In this document: piece after piece, positions 45,416 through 53,721 of the stretch
How positions within the stretch are numbered: the first letter of the stretch is position 1
Layout: each line of letters starts with the position of its first letter
Source of the DNA: Austwickia chelonae
GTDB lineage: Bacteria > Actinomycetota > Actinomycetes > Actinomycetales > Dermatophilaceae
Reading direction: 5' to 3'
NCBI RefSeq assembly: GCF_003391095.1
Contig: NZ_CP031447.1
Location: 124,001-188,000, forward strand
Length of the DNA stretch: 64,000 nt
The notes under the pieces: generated by a model
The model's input: the letters and a program-made list of their open reading frames with translations, nothing else
What the model was told of the DNA's origin: nothing
Databases searched by the model: none
Position numbers and translations under genes: made by a program

Positions 45416-47861
45416 GCTTCGTGATCGGGCGATCGTTCCGGGAAAGCCACACGACCGACAAAGCCGCTACGACCGGGGCGAAGGTGATGGCCAGTGCCCC
45501 GTACAGCGGTGGAAACACCATGACCGTCGGTCGGATCATGCACCACGCCAGATAGGCACCCGCCCCCGCTCCGACAACGGAAGAGACACCGATCACCACG
45601 GTGAACATGACAGACGTGGTGCCCTTGGCCATCCACGGAGAGCAACCGATGGCCTGGAGGACACCGCGGTTCCTCGCGTCCTGGCGTTTCCAAGCCAGGA
45701 CGATGAATGTCGCGATGGCACCGGTCAACGCCATGGCGAAGAGCACGGACCATGTCGTGACCGCTTCGGCCGGAGCAGAGGCACTGTTGCGGAAACGTTC
45801 GTAGAAGTGGGCGCGTAGTTCCTGATCCTCCGGGAGGGAACGGAAGATCTCTGCACCGGGGCGAGAGACCACGGCGTAGTCGTACCGGTCCTCCAGCTCA
45901 AGCCAGGGCCAGTGCCGGAGAACAGCGGGGGAGACCACCAGCCCCGGGTGGTTCGCGGAGCGCTCCTGGTAGGGGAAGGAGCGAGTCCTGATGGTTGCTT
46001 TTTCGGTGAACTCCGGCGTCGAGGTGCCTACGGGAACCACGTCCGGCCAGCCACTGCCCTTGGTGAGTGCCAGCCGGCCCGCGGCGAACTCTTTTCTCTC
46101 CTCGTCGCTCAGCTCTGCGCCTGCCAGGTAGGACGCCGACTCCACATCGGCGATGGTGAGATTCGAGTTGGTGAAGGAGCCCAGCTGCTCCTGACGGCAC
46201 ACCTCTTCCGCGGGGTGACGAGCAGAGCCCGGGGGAAGGCTTCGGCACAGGACCTGGTGGCTTCCGCCGTAGACGAAGTCTCGGCGAGTTCCGTCCGACA
46301 TCATGCCTCGTTGCCATGTCGCCTTGGTGTCGAGGCGCTGCTGTTCCTGCTGGGTCAAGGCCCGAGTGGTATTGACCACGCTGTCTTTGGTGTCGAGTGG
46401 AGAGACGTGATAGTCGGCCACGCCTATCTGAAGACCGAAAGCTACGACATGAATGAACACCGCAGTACCGATCAAGGCGGTGAAAGCGCAGACAATGCCA
46501 TTGTTTCGTCGTCCGGAACGGGCTACGGCCTGCATCGGCACAGAGATCAGAGGAGGAAGTGCGCGGCGCACTACACGTCTCGCCATCAAAGGAAGGACGC
46601 GTGGAACAAGCACGAACAGGGCGACAGCGATCAGGAAGATGCCGGCCAGGATCATCGGTTGCCAGTTCGGATTCGTCGAACCGATCCAGGCGCAGAGTAT
46701 TCCGAGCGCTAAGAGTCCGATACAGATGGTTGCGGTAGTTCTTTCGGCAATATTTTTCTGAGAACGACGGTGGATGTATTCAGCGAAGAATCTTCGACAT
46801 TGCCACCATGACGCCGCTATAAAAGCGATCAGGGCGAGAGTCAGGATCCAGCGGAATTCCGGTGAGATATCTTTAACGGTTCCCCATAGTTGCCCATGTC
46901 TCTCCTCGAGAGCACGCACTATTCGCTCGGTGAGCAGGGGGGTAGCCGCATAGGACGCCAGTATCCCCAGGGTCGCGCCAATCAGTAGGGGAGAAATCGC
47001 CGACAACGTGATCACCTGTTGTGGCAGGCCCACTCTATGAAGGCAGATGAAGTCTTTCTCTTGCTCTTTCAGAAGGATGGAGCTGAACCCGATAAGGACC
47101 GCCATGAGAACTACGAGGAATGTGGCGATCAAAGCAGCTGAGCTGCCCAGGCCCAACCCATGAGTCTTTGTTCTGTAACTGACTTCAGTATCTGGCTGGA
47201 CGAGATATTTTGCGTGATGGGAAGTCAGGAAGGATTCCGCGGGCTGGGTTGACGTCAGATAGGACGACCTGGCCGTCAGGCCAGGTAGTCGATCTGCAGC
47301 GGACGGGGGAGCCACCCAGCCTAAGCGTCGAATATCTTGTGGGTCGACATGAACTGCCGAAACGGTGAACCTGGAGTTGTCGATCGTGACTTCGCTGCCG
47401 ACGGCTGCCCCGATTCGCTGGGCCAGCGCCTCAGTCAGGGCGAGTGAGTCAGGGGCCGGGGAGAACGAACCGTTCTTGACCACCGTCAAACTTTTGAGTC
47501 GTTGATCATCAGCCGGAAATATTCTTCCGGTAGCTTCGGCGGACTTCGCCTCATGCGTGACCTGAGCCGACTCGATGTGCTGCATCATGGCATGTGGGCC
47601 GAGCAGCTCTCTGGCCTCTTCGCTCAAAGGTCGACCGTCGGAAGTCTCTACGATCCCGTCATAGGTGCCATAGGAACGTTCCCTGATCTGTTCTTGTGAA
47701 AGGGATGTCGTACGTTCGACACTGGCGGCTGTGGCCAGTGGAAGCAGGCATGAGAGGCACCCTAGAAAAGCTAATGACACCATGATGTGGTATTTGCGCA
47801 CTTGAGCGACCGCTAAAGTCAATGTGCTGGATAGATGAAGCTTCTTCACGACGGCATTCAC
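45402..47861 (-). CDS. FtsX-like ABC permease
   Basis: 819 residues from GTG 47861, overlapping the stop of its ATPase gene by four bases. The first helix (HIMVSLAFLGCLSCLLPL) is followed by a large extracytoplasmic domain (to about 225), three helices, a central pair, a second large external domain and three C-terminal helices: the two-FtsX-domain layout of MacB/YtrF/LolE-type and antimicrobial-peptide transporters. Substrate unknown. The 46.4-48.5 kb part is visibly poorer in G+C and uses more A/T-ending codons than its neighbours, suggesting transfer. Confidence 0.85.
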   Translation of the reverse strand: MNAVVKKLHLSSTLTLAVAQVRKYHIMVSLAFLGCLSCLLPLATAASVERTTSLSQEQIRERSYGTYDGIVETSDGRPLSEEARELLGPHAMMQHIESAQVTHEAKSAEATGRIFPADDQRLKSLTVVKNGSFSPAPDSLALTEALAQRIGAAVGSEVTIDNSRFTVSAVHVDPQDIRRLGWVAPPSAADRLPGLTARSSYLTSTQPAESFLTSHHAKYLVQPDTEVSYRTKTHGLGLGSSAALIATFLVVLMAVLIGFSSILLKEQEKDFICLHRVGLPQQVITLSAISPLLIGATLGILASYAATPLLTERIVRALEERHGQLWGTVKDISPEFRWILTLALIAFIAASWWQCRRFFAEYIHRRSQKNIAERTTATICIGLLALGILCAWIGSTNPNWQPMILAGIFLIAVALFVLVPRVLPLMARRVVRRALPPLISVPMQAVARSGRRNNGIVCAFTALIGTAVFIHVVAFGLQIGVADYHVSPLDTKDSVVNTTRALTQQEQQRLDTKATWQRGMMSDGTRRDFVYGGSHQVLCRSLPPGSARHPAEEVCRQEQLGSFTNSNLTIADVESASYLAGAELSDEERKEFAAGRLALTKGSGWPDVVPVGTSTPEFTEKATIRTRSFPYQERSANHPGLVVSPAVLRHWPWLELEDRYDYAVVSRPGAEIFRSLPEDQELRAHFYERFRNSASAPAEAVTTWSVLFAMALTGAIATFIVLAWKRQDARNRGVLQAIGCSPWMAKGTTSVMFTVVIGVSSVVGAGAGAYLAWCMIRPTVMVFPPLYGALAITFAPVVAALSVVWLSRNDRPITKRAQA

Positions 47862-48553
47862 GAATATTCCCTGCGCGCCTGCGAAGAAAGCGATTTATCA
47901 CATTGCTCTAGGTCAAGAACTTCATGACAGCGGTGGGCTATCTCTGCATCGTGGGTCGCAATGATGCAGCACATCCCTCGAGCGTGTGCTTGCTCCATCA
48001 GGAGATCGATGACGATAGTGCTGTTGATCGAGTCCAGTGAGCCAGTGGGTTCGTCGGCGAGGATGACGGATTTGTCGCCGACGAGAGCGCGAGCGACGGC
48101 GACGCGCTGCTGTTCACCCCCAGAAAGTTGCTCCGGTAAGGAGCGTGACAGCGATCCCATCTGCACCTTTTCTAAGGTGCTCTGGGCTTGTGCTCGAGAC
48201 TCCTTGACGGTGAGCCCGTTCAGCTGAAGGGGGAGGGCAATATTGTCTAATGCTGTGAGATAACTGACCAGGTTCCATTCCTGGAACACAAAACCAATGT
48301 GCGTGGACCGAAATTTAGCCTGCTGGGAAGCGGAGACTGCTGAAAGAACCGTATCTCCGATCAGAACGCTGCCTTCCGTCGGGGTGAGAAGTCCTCCGAG
48401 AATATTAAGAATCGTGGATTTTCCGCATCCAGAGGTTCCGGTCAGGGCAAGGCTTTCCCCTGGAGGTACTGAGAAGTTGATGTCTTGAAAGATAGTTCTT
48501 TGTCGCTTGCCGTCCGGAAAATCCATGCCTAATGACTTGGCTTGAAGTAACAT
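47858..48553 (-). CDS. ABC transporter ATPase (LolD/MacB type)
   Basis: 231 residues from ATG 48553, AAGGAGT site upstream. Walker A GTSGCGKST, Q-loop VFQEWNL, signature LSGGEQQRVAVARAL, Walker B VILADEPTGSLDS, H-loop ATHD. The LSGGEQQR and ADEPTGSLD wording is typical of the MacB/LolD/BceA group that works with FtsX-type permeases, here the gene immediately downstream. Likely roles are export of, or resistance to, peptides or lipoproteins. Like its partner it is less G+C-rich than the surrounding genome. Confidence 0.9.
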   Translation of the reverse strand: MLLQAKSLGMDFPDGKRQRTIFQDINFSVPPGESLALTGTSGCGKSTILNILGGLLTPTEGSVLIGDTVLSAVSASQQAKFRSTHIGFVFQEWNLVSYLTALDNIALPLQLNGLTVKESRAQAQSTLEKVQMGSLSRSLPEQLSGGEQQRVAVARALVGDKSVILADEPTGSLDSINSTIVIDLLMEQAHARGMCCIIATHDAEIAHRCHEVLDLEQCDKSLSSQARREYS

Positions 48554-48609
48554 TCAAAATTGACTCCTTGAAAGTGGAGCTAGGCGACGATCCCATATGC
48601 CCCGATCGA

Positions 48610-48744
48610 TCAATGATTCAGTGATGTGTCCTGTTCGCCGCTATGTCGCTGAAACCGATCCCGGTTCCATCCCCGGAAGTTCTGGGCATGGAAAGAAGGT
48701 TCCTCTTGCAGTATGGAACTGGCGGGCTGAGGACGATGGTTCAT
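48610..48744 (-). CDS. Possible 44-residue peptide upstream of the ABC cassette
   Basis: A small frame on the same strand, 56 bases upstream of the ATPase gene: MNHRPQPASSILQEEPSF then RGWNRDRFQRHSGEQD and a stop. It is hydrophilic with a basic C-terminal third. Its place before an export-type ABC cassette invites the idea of an exported peptide, but there is no strong ribosome site or recognisable leader. It may be chance. Confidence 0.2.
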   Translation of the reverse strand: MNHRPQPASSILQEEPSFHAQNFRGWNRDRFQRHSGEQDTSLNH

Positions 48745-48840
48745 TTCTGCTGTTTCGAGGATCTCTAGAGGTTTTCTTTACTTCGAGCTTCGTGTCATAG
48801 GGCAAGGGCAGGGCACCCGCTTCGTGCTTCTGTACGGCAA

Positions 48841-48879
48841 ACGGGTGGTTTCCGAAGCGAAGCTTCGGAAACCACCCGT
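48841..48879 (-). terminator. Long perfect hairpin after DUF417 gene
   Basis: An 18-bp perfect inverted repeat (ACGGGTGGTTTCCGAAGC and complement) with a three-base loop, 22 bases past the stop of the DUF417 gene. On the reverse strand TTTGC follows. Same build as the hairpin at 10344-10384. Confidence 0.75.
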
Positions 48880-48900
48880 CGATTAGCGGTATCGGGAGGA

Positions 48901-49524
48901 TCAGGCAGCGGCCCGAGAGTTCTCCTGCGCGTCCTGCGCCGACCAGCGGGCCAGGACGATGCGGGCCGAGTCGATGCCCACGACCAGGGATGCGCCCATC
49001 ATGATGGCGTCCTTGATGACCAATCGCCCGACCCCGGAGAGATAGGGGAAGCCGTGGTGGGCGTCACCGAGGTTGGGGACCCACGCCTCGGGAGTGGTGA
49101 ACAGGAAGCTCAGGGTGGCGAAGCTCATGGCGAACAGGGCCAGCCCGCCGAGTGCGCCGATGAGCGGCGACAGCCAGTGCAGGGCGATCATGATGCCGAT
49201 GATCACGATGATCGCGCCGATGAACAGCGCAGCCGGGTAGGTGCCATTCATCAGGTGCCAGTCCTTGTTGGCCTGGACCAGTGCGCCTTCGGGGTTGCGG
49301 TGCTTCTTGTAGTTACCCGGGTCCTTGTACAGCCAGCTCATGAACGGGCTGTTGGAGACGAAGTGGATGATTCCTTCGGCCTCGTAGGGGATGATCTTCA
49401 GCCCGCCGATCCAGACGGTCACGGTGATGAGTCCCAGTCGCGTCAGCGTCATGGCAGCCCGATCGAAGGCCATCAGGCGTTCCAGCAACGGCTGGAGAAT
49501 TTCTTTTAATTTGCCCGTCTTCAT
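48901..49524 (-). CDS. DUF417 (YkgB/RclC-like) membrane protein
   Basis: 207 residues from ATG 49524 with four hydrophobic segments. The N-terminal RLGLITVTVWIGGLKIIPYEAEGI and VSNSPFMSWLY are characteristic of the DUF417 family, and FPYLSGVGRLVIKDAIMMGAS is the conserved final pair. E. coli members (RclC, YkgB) respond to reactive chlorine stress, but their activity is not established. Upstream, TATCAT at about ten bases before the start region suggests a promoter with a short leader. Confidence 0.85.
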   Translation of the reverse strand: MKTGKLKEILQPLLERLMAFDRAAMTLTRLGLITVTVWIGGLKIIPYEAEGIIHFVSNSPFMSWLYKDPGNYKKHRNPEGALVQANKDWHLMNGTYPAALFIGAIIVIIGIMIALHWLSPLIGALGGLALFAMSFATLSFLFTTPEAWVPNLGDAHHGFPYLSGVGRLVIKDAIMMGASLVVGIDSARIVLARWSAQDAQENSRAAA

Positions 49525-50112
49525 AGGTTGTATGATAACTCACGTATATGAAGCATGAGCTGGCCGGGTCCGGTGGCGCTGAAATTGATCGCGGGTAAAG
49601 CGGAATCTAGTGTGTCGTGTCACATAATATTTTGTGGGAAAATGCGTTTTGCTTCCAAAGCGTTTTCATCCTTGGGGTTCGGGGAGATGATGTAGGAAAT
49701 TCCTTTATGCGTGAATATCGTTGACTGACAGCGATATACGTGAATCTGGGCCGGTCGGGGGTGCAAGCTGACCCCGGGGGGGGTCGAGCAGGTGTCCGAG
49801 ATATCGCCCGAAAGTGTGACAGGGCTGGGTTGGGGATGGCGACCGGCCCTGTCGAAGCGATCGGTCGCTAATGTACCCTTTGCGGCCTGATCATATATCA
49901 TCCGTGTCGAAAGGGGGCGCGGGATCCCCTCTTACTTTTTTTGCTGCCTGTAAATAATTAATTTTCATTCAATGCGGGGATAAATCGAATTTTTCTTTGG
50001 GGAGTAGCTGAATGGAGAAGCCCCTGTCGGCGTCTTTCGTGAACTGAGCTGCCAGACAACCCCGGACAACAGCAACAACGCTGATCGGAAGGTGAAGACA
50101 GCCCGCCAGGAG
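49525..50112. other. AT-richer intergenic region
   Basis: 588 bases with no supportable gene. It carries the promoter for the DUF417 gene at its left end. At 49770-49785 a G8 run lies in a GACCCC/GGGGTC dyad. At 49920-50000 an AT-rich stretch (TAAATAATTAATTTTCATTC) stands out from the genome. It also ends the ASCH gene transcript from the right. Confidence 0.4.
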
Positions 50113-50451
50113 TCACCTCACCGCAGCGGGACCGCTCACCAAGCAGTACGAGACGACATCGACCGACACCTCCGCGGACAGGCCCGGGTAATGCCGGTCC
50201 AAAGCCGCCTGCAACTCCGCCAACGACCCGAAACCATCCACACGGGCAATCTCCTCGGTGAGCTCCGCCCGACGCATCGACACCACCGAGACCACCTCGG
50301 CCGGGATCTCCACGACCTCCCCCGAAGACCTCTCGAAGAAGATCACCACCGGACCCACCGCGAAAGGATCGTCCACCCGGATCGTCTGCAACTTCAGGCC
50401 ACGACGCACCAAATGCTCGTAGCCCTCCCACATCGACATCCGCTGCGTCAC
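50113..50451 (-). CDS. ASCH-domain protein
   Basis: 112 residues. RRGLKLQTIRVDDPF matches the ASCH signature (G.K..TIR), followed by a beta strand GPVVIFFERSSG and a helix-rich end (FGSLAELQAALDRHYPGL). ASCH domains are PUA-like and bind RNA or act as small hydrolases (for example on N4-acetylcytidine). It overlaps the upstream DUF4184 gene by four bases, so the two are probably co-translated. Confidence 0.85.
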   Translation of the reverse strand: MTQRMSMWEGYEHLVRRGLKLQTIRVDDPFAVGPVVIFFERSSGEVVEIPAEVVSVVSMRRAELTEEIARVDGFGSLAELQAALDRHYPGLSAEVSVDVVSYCLVSGPAAVR

Positions 50452-51197
50452 GCCCGCATCCCCTTCCCCACGAACACCGCCACCGCCACCGCAGCCACCA
50501 CCGCCGACAGCGCGCCCTTCGTGATCGCCAAATACACCGCTGAACGCAGATCATGCGCCAACAACCCCGCCGCCACCACAGCACCCACGACCCCCGCCGC
50601 CGGCGCCGCCCACAGAATCACCGTCGACCGAGGATGCCGACGAGCCACCAACTCACCCACCGGCCGCCGCCGCCACGCCACCACCACCGCAGCCAGGCAA
50701 GCCGACAGACCGAACAGACCACTCGCATACTGCGCCCACGACACCCCCGGCAAACCACCATGCGAAGCCGCCAACCACGGAATATGCGTCGCACCCCACC
50801 GACCGGCATGAGTGAACTCATCCCACACCGCATGGGTCACCGCCCCCAGCACCACCCCCAAAGGCACCAACAACCACGACCGGCCAGCCGACGACACACC
50901 CCCAGGCGGCAGAACCCGCCCCGGCACCACCGGCGGCAACCGCCTCCGCACCACCCCCGGAGCCGCATCCGCCAGACAGGGCCACAACCACGCCACCCAC
51001 AACCACCAGATCACAACCCCCGCCGCCAGATCCACCGTCACCAGACCCGACACCGAATGCGTGAAACCGTAAAAACCCTCCACCCCGAGAAACAACGGCA
51101 GATCCGGGACCATGCTGCCCACCACCAACGCCGACAACGGAAGACCAGAACGAGACAACGGCAGCACCGCAGCAGGATGGGCAAAAGTCACCGGCAT
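50448..51197 (-). CDS. DUF4184 membrane protein
   Basis: 249 residues. The start MPVTFAHPAAVLPLSRSGLP, then LSALVVGSMVPDLPLFL, is the DUF4184 signature. Histidines and aspartates (HP, PD, THAVWDEFTHAG) are set in or beside membrane helices, which suggests a metal-dependent hydrolase fold like other membrane DUF457/YdjM-type proteins. About six membrane segments. Function unknown. First gene of a pair with the ASCH protein. Confidence 0.88.
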   Translation of the reverse strand: MPVTFAHPAAVLPLSRSGLPLSALVVGSMVPDLPLFLGVEGFYGFTHSVSGLVTVDLAAGVVIWWLWVAWLWPCLADAAPGVVRRRLPPVVPGRVLPPGGVSSAGRSWLLVPLGVVLGAVTHAVWDEFTHAGRWGATHIPWLAASHGGLPGVSWAQYASGLFGLSACLAAVVVAWRRRPVGELVARRHPRSTVILWAAPAAGVVGAVVAAGLLAHDLRSAVYLAITKGALSAVVAAVAVAVFVGKGMRA

Positions 51198-51251
51198 GCC
51201 GCCACCCTAAGAGCCCCACGTGCACACACCCTGAAGACCCCGGGCAGTAGG

Positions 51252-53066
51252 GTGGCCACGTCGCCCGCCACCAGCCACCGCACACCGTCCTGCCTGGAGG
51301 ACACCCTGACCACCACGCCACAGGACAACGACCCCGCCACCCGCGACACCCCGCCCCTCGACCACACCGGCCTCACCGGAGGGCCCCAACTCGTTCGACG
51401 ACTCATCCGACGCGAACACCGGCGACTCCTGGCCACCGCCCTCGCCGCCGCCACCATCAGCGGGCTCACCCTCGTCATCCCCCTCGCCATCGGACGCGCC
51501 ATCGACGCCGGCCTCGTCGCCCGCGACCTCACCGGCGGCGCCCTGTGGATCGCCGTCATCCTCACCGCCTACCTCCTCCGCGCCGCCGCCACCCTCATGC
51601 GACTCATCGGCGACCGCGGCGCCAACCACGCCGGACACGACCTGCGCCTCGCCGTCCTCGACCGACTCCTCGACCCCACCGGACTCGCCGGCGACCGACG
51701 ACTGCCCGGCGACCTGCTCAGCGTCGCCACCACCGATGTCACCACCAGCACCCGCGGCATGACCACCCTCACCTCGGTCCCCGGCCAACTCGTCACCGTC
51801 ACCGGCTCCCTCATCGTGCTCAGCCTGCTCGACCTACGCCTCGCCGTCGTCGTCGCCATCTCCACACCCCTGCTCATCGCCCTCTCCGTGTACGGAGTCC
51901 GACCCCTGCGGCCCTACACCCGCAAAGAACGCGCCGCCGAAGCCGCCGCCGTCGGCTCCGCCTCCGACCTCACCGCAGGACTCCGCGTCGTCCAAGGGCT
52001 CGACGCCGAAGAACGCGCCCGCGAACGCTTCGCCGACACCAGCCGCAAAGCGCTCGCCGCGACCATCGCCGCCCGGCGAGCCAGAGGAATCTTCAGCTCC
52101 TCGATCGCAGGCGCCGTCGGACTCTTCGTCGCCGCCCTCACCATCACCGCCGCCCACCTCGGCCTGAGCGGACAACTCACCGTCGGTGAAGTCGTCGCCG
52201 TCGCCGGGCTCGCCCAGACGATGGGCCCACCCCTGCGCAGCCTCGGCGTCGACACCGCCAGCGTGCTCAGCACCGCCCACGCCTCGGCCGACCGCGTCGT
52301 CGACCTCCTCGTCGTCCCCCCGGCCCGCACCTACGGCGACGTCCCCGGCATTGAAGGAGCACCCACCCTCACCTTCGACCAGGTCACCCTTCCCCCGCTG
52401 ATCACCGCGCCCCTCACCCTGGAACTCCCCGGCACAGGCATCACCGCGCTGATCGCACCCGGCACCTACGCCGAAGCCCTCTCCGACCTGTGCGCCCGCC
52501 GTCGCGACCCGGCAACCGGAACGATCCGGCTCGCAGACACCGACCTCCAGACCCTGACTCCCGCCGCGCACCTGGCCGCCCTCGCCGCACCTCCCCACCA
52601 GAGCGACCTGTTCGACGGCACCATCCTGGAGAACATCACCCTGGACCGGCCACCCGTCACTGCCGTAGAACGAGCCCGGTTGGACGCAGTGCTGCGTGCC
52701 ACCACCTGCGATGACGTCGCCGCCAGCCAGCCCCTGGGCTGGGACACCCCGGTCGGAGAGGGCGGGCGCGCCCTCTCCGGAGGGCAACGGCAACGGGTCG
52801 CCCTCGCCCGAGCCCTGTACACCGACCGGCCGCTCCTCGTCCTCACCCACCCGACGACCAGCGTCGACCCGGCGACCAATGCCCGGATCTCGGCACACCT
52901 CCCGGAGATCCGGGCCGACCGCGGCACCCTGCTCGTGACCACGTCACCACAGCTGCTGGCGGTGGCAGACCTCGTCGTCCAGCTGGACGAGAACGGGCAG
53001 GTCCGCCGCCGCGGCCGCCACACCGACCTGCTCGCCGACGAGGCCTATCGACAGGTGCTTTCCTAG
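51252..53066 (+). CDS. ABC exporter half with degenerate ATP site but intact signature
   Basis: About 604 residues from GTG 51252 (start uncertain; the frame is open far upstream but overlaps the DUF4184 gene). Six membrane helices in the first 320 residues. The nucleotide-binding domain is odd: the P-loop region reads LIAPGTYAEAL with no GKS/T, Walker B is LLVLTHPTTSVD (Asp and Glu lost), and the H-loop reads VTTSPQ (His lost), yet the signature LSGGQRQRVALARAL is perfect. It should pair with the second half at 53636-55519, which has the opposite defects, to make one working ATP site. Substrate unknown. Confidence 0.85.
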   Translation: MATSPATSHRTPSCLEDTLTTTPQDNDPATRDTPPLDHTGLTGGPQLVRRLIRREHRRLLATALAAATISGLTLVIPLAIGRAIDAGLVARDLTGGALWIAVILTAYLLRAAATLMRLIGDRGANHAGHDLRLAVLDRLLDPTGLAGDRRLPGDLLSVATTDVTTSTRGMTTLTSVPGQLVTVTGSLIVLSLLDLRLAVVVAISTPLLIALSVYGVRPLRPYTRKERAAEAAAVGSASDLTAGLRVVQGLDAEERARERFADTSRKALAATIAARRARGIFSSSIAGAVGLFVAALTITAAHLGLSGQLTVGEVVAVAGLAQTMGPPLRSLGVDTASVLSTAHASADRVVDLLVVPPARTYGDVPGIEGAPTLTFDQVTLPPLITAPLTLELPGTGITALIAPGTYAEALSDLCARRRDPATGTIRLADTDLQTLTPAAHLAALAAPPHQSDLFDGTILENITLDRPPVTAVERARLDAVLRATTCDDVAASQPLGWDTPVGEGGRALSGGQRQRVALARALYTDRPLLVLTHPTTSVDPATNARISAHLPEIRADRGTLLVTTSPQLLAVADLVVQLDENGQVRRRGRHTDLLADEAYRQVLS

Positions 53067-53109
53067 GCGTAAGAGGCTGTCCTGGAAGGTTTTTTGGCAT
53101 CCTCAAGAG

Positions 53110-53721
53110 ATGACCGAAGACCAGGACACCAGGACGATGCGCCAGCGCATGGACGATGGAGACCTCTACCAGGCGGACGATCCCGAACTCGTCGAGATCC
53201 GCCTACGGTGCGCCGATCTACAGGAAACCTACAATTCGACCGCCGAACGCCAGGAAGACCTACGAGCCGAGGTGCTCCGAGCCCTGCTCGGCCATTGCGG
53301 ACAGGACGTCATCATCCGGCCCCCGTTGCTCCTCGACTACGGCATCAACTTCAGCATCGGCGACCGCAGCTTCGTGAACTACAACCTCGTCGCCCTCGAC
53401 GTCGCCCGGATCACCATCGGCGAGGACTGCTTCCTTGGCCCCAACGTGCAACTCCTCACCCCCTCCCACCCCATCGAGCCCGGGCCACGTCGGGCGCGCT
53501 GGGAATCGGCGAAACCCATCGTCCTGGGCAACAACGTGTGGCTCGGCGGCGGAGTCATCGTGCTGCCAGGAGTGACCATCGGGGACAACACGATCGTCGG
53601 TGCCGGTTCAGTCGTCACCAAGGACCTGCCTGCCGATGTCGTCGCCGTGGGCAACCCCGCCCGCATCGTCCGCCACATCGAGGACACCGACGATCGAGCG
53701 CCCGAAGCCTCGACCGACTAG
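53110..53721 (+). CDS. Hexapeptide-repeat sugar O-acetyltransferase (maltose/galactoside type)
   Basis: 203 residues. N-terminal maltose acetyltransferase cap (MRQRMDDGDLYQADDPELVEIRLRC), then left-handed beta-helix repeats (IIRPPLLLDYGINFSIGDRSFVNYN ... ITIGEDCFLGPNVQ) and the catalytic histidine in LTPSHPIEPG. The C-terminus IGDNTIVGAGSVVTKDLPADVVAVGNPAR is a textbook end of the family. It transfers acetyl from acetyl-CoA to a sugar hydroxyl. It lies between the two ABC half-transporter genes and its last 86 bases overlap the likely start of the second. Confidence 0.93.
   Translation: MTEDQDTRTMRQRMDDGDLYQADDPELVEIRLRCADLQETYNSTAERQEDLRAEVLRALLGHCGQDVIIRPPLLLDYGINFSIGDRSFVNYNLVALDVARITIGEDCFLGPNVQLLTPSHPIEPGPRRARWESAKPIVLGNNVWLGGGVIVLPGVTIGDNTIVGAGSVVTKDLPADVVAVGNPARIVRHIEDTDDRAPEASTD

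Noticed and set aside
49770-49790. G8 run inside a GACCCC/GGGGTC dyad as a phase-variation tract
   Set aside because: It lies in a non-coding stretch with no adjacent start codon or promoter whose spacing it would alter.
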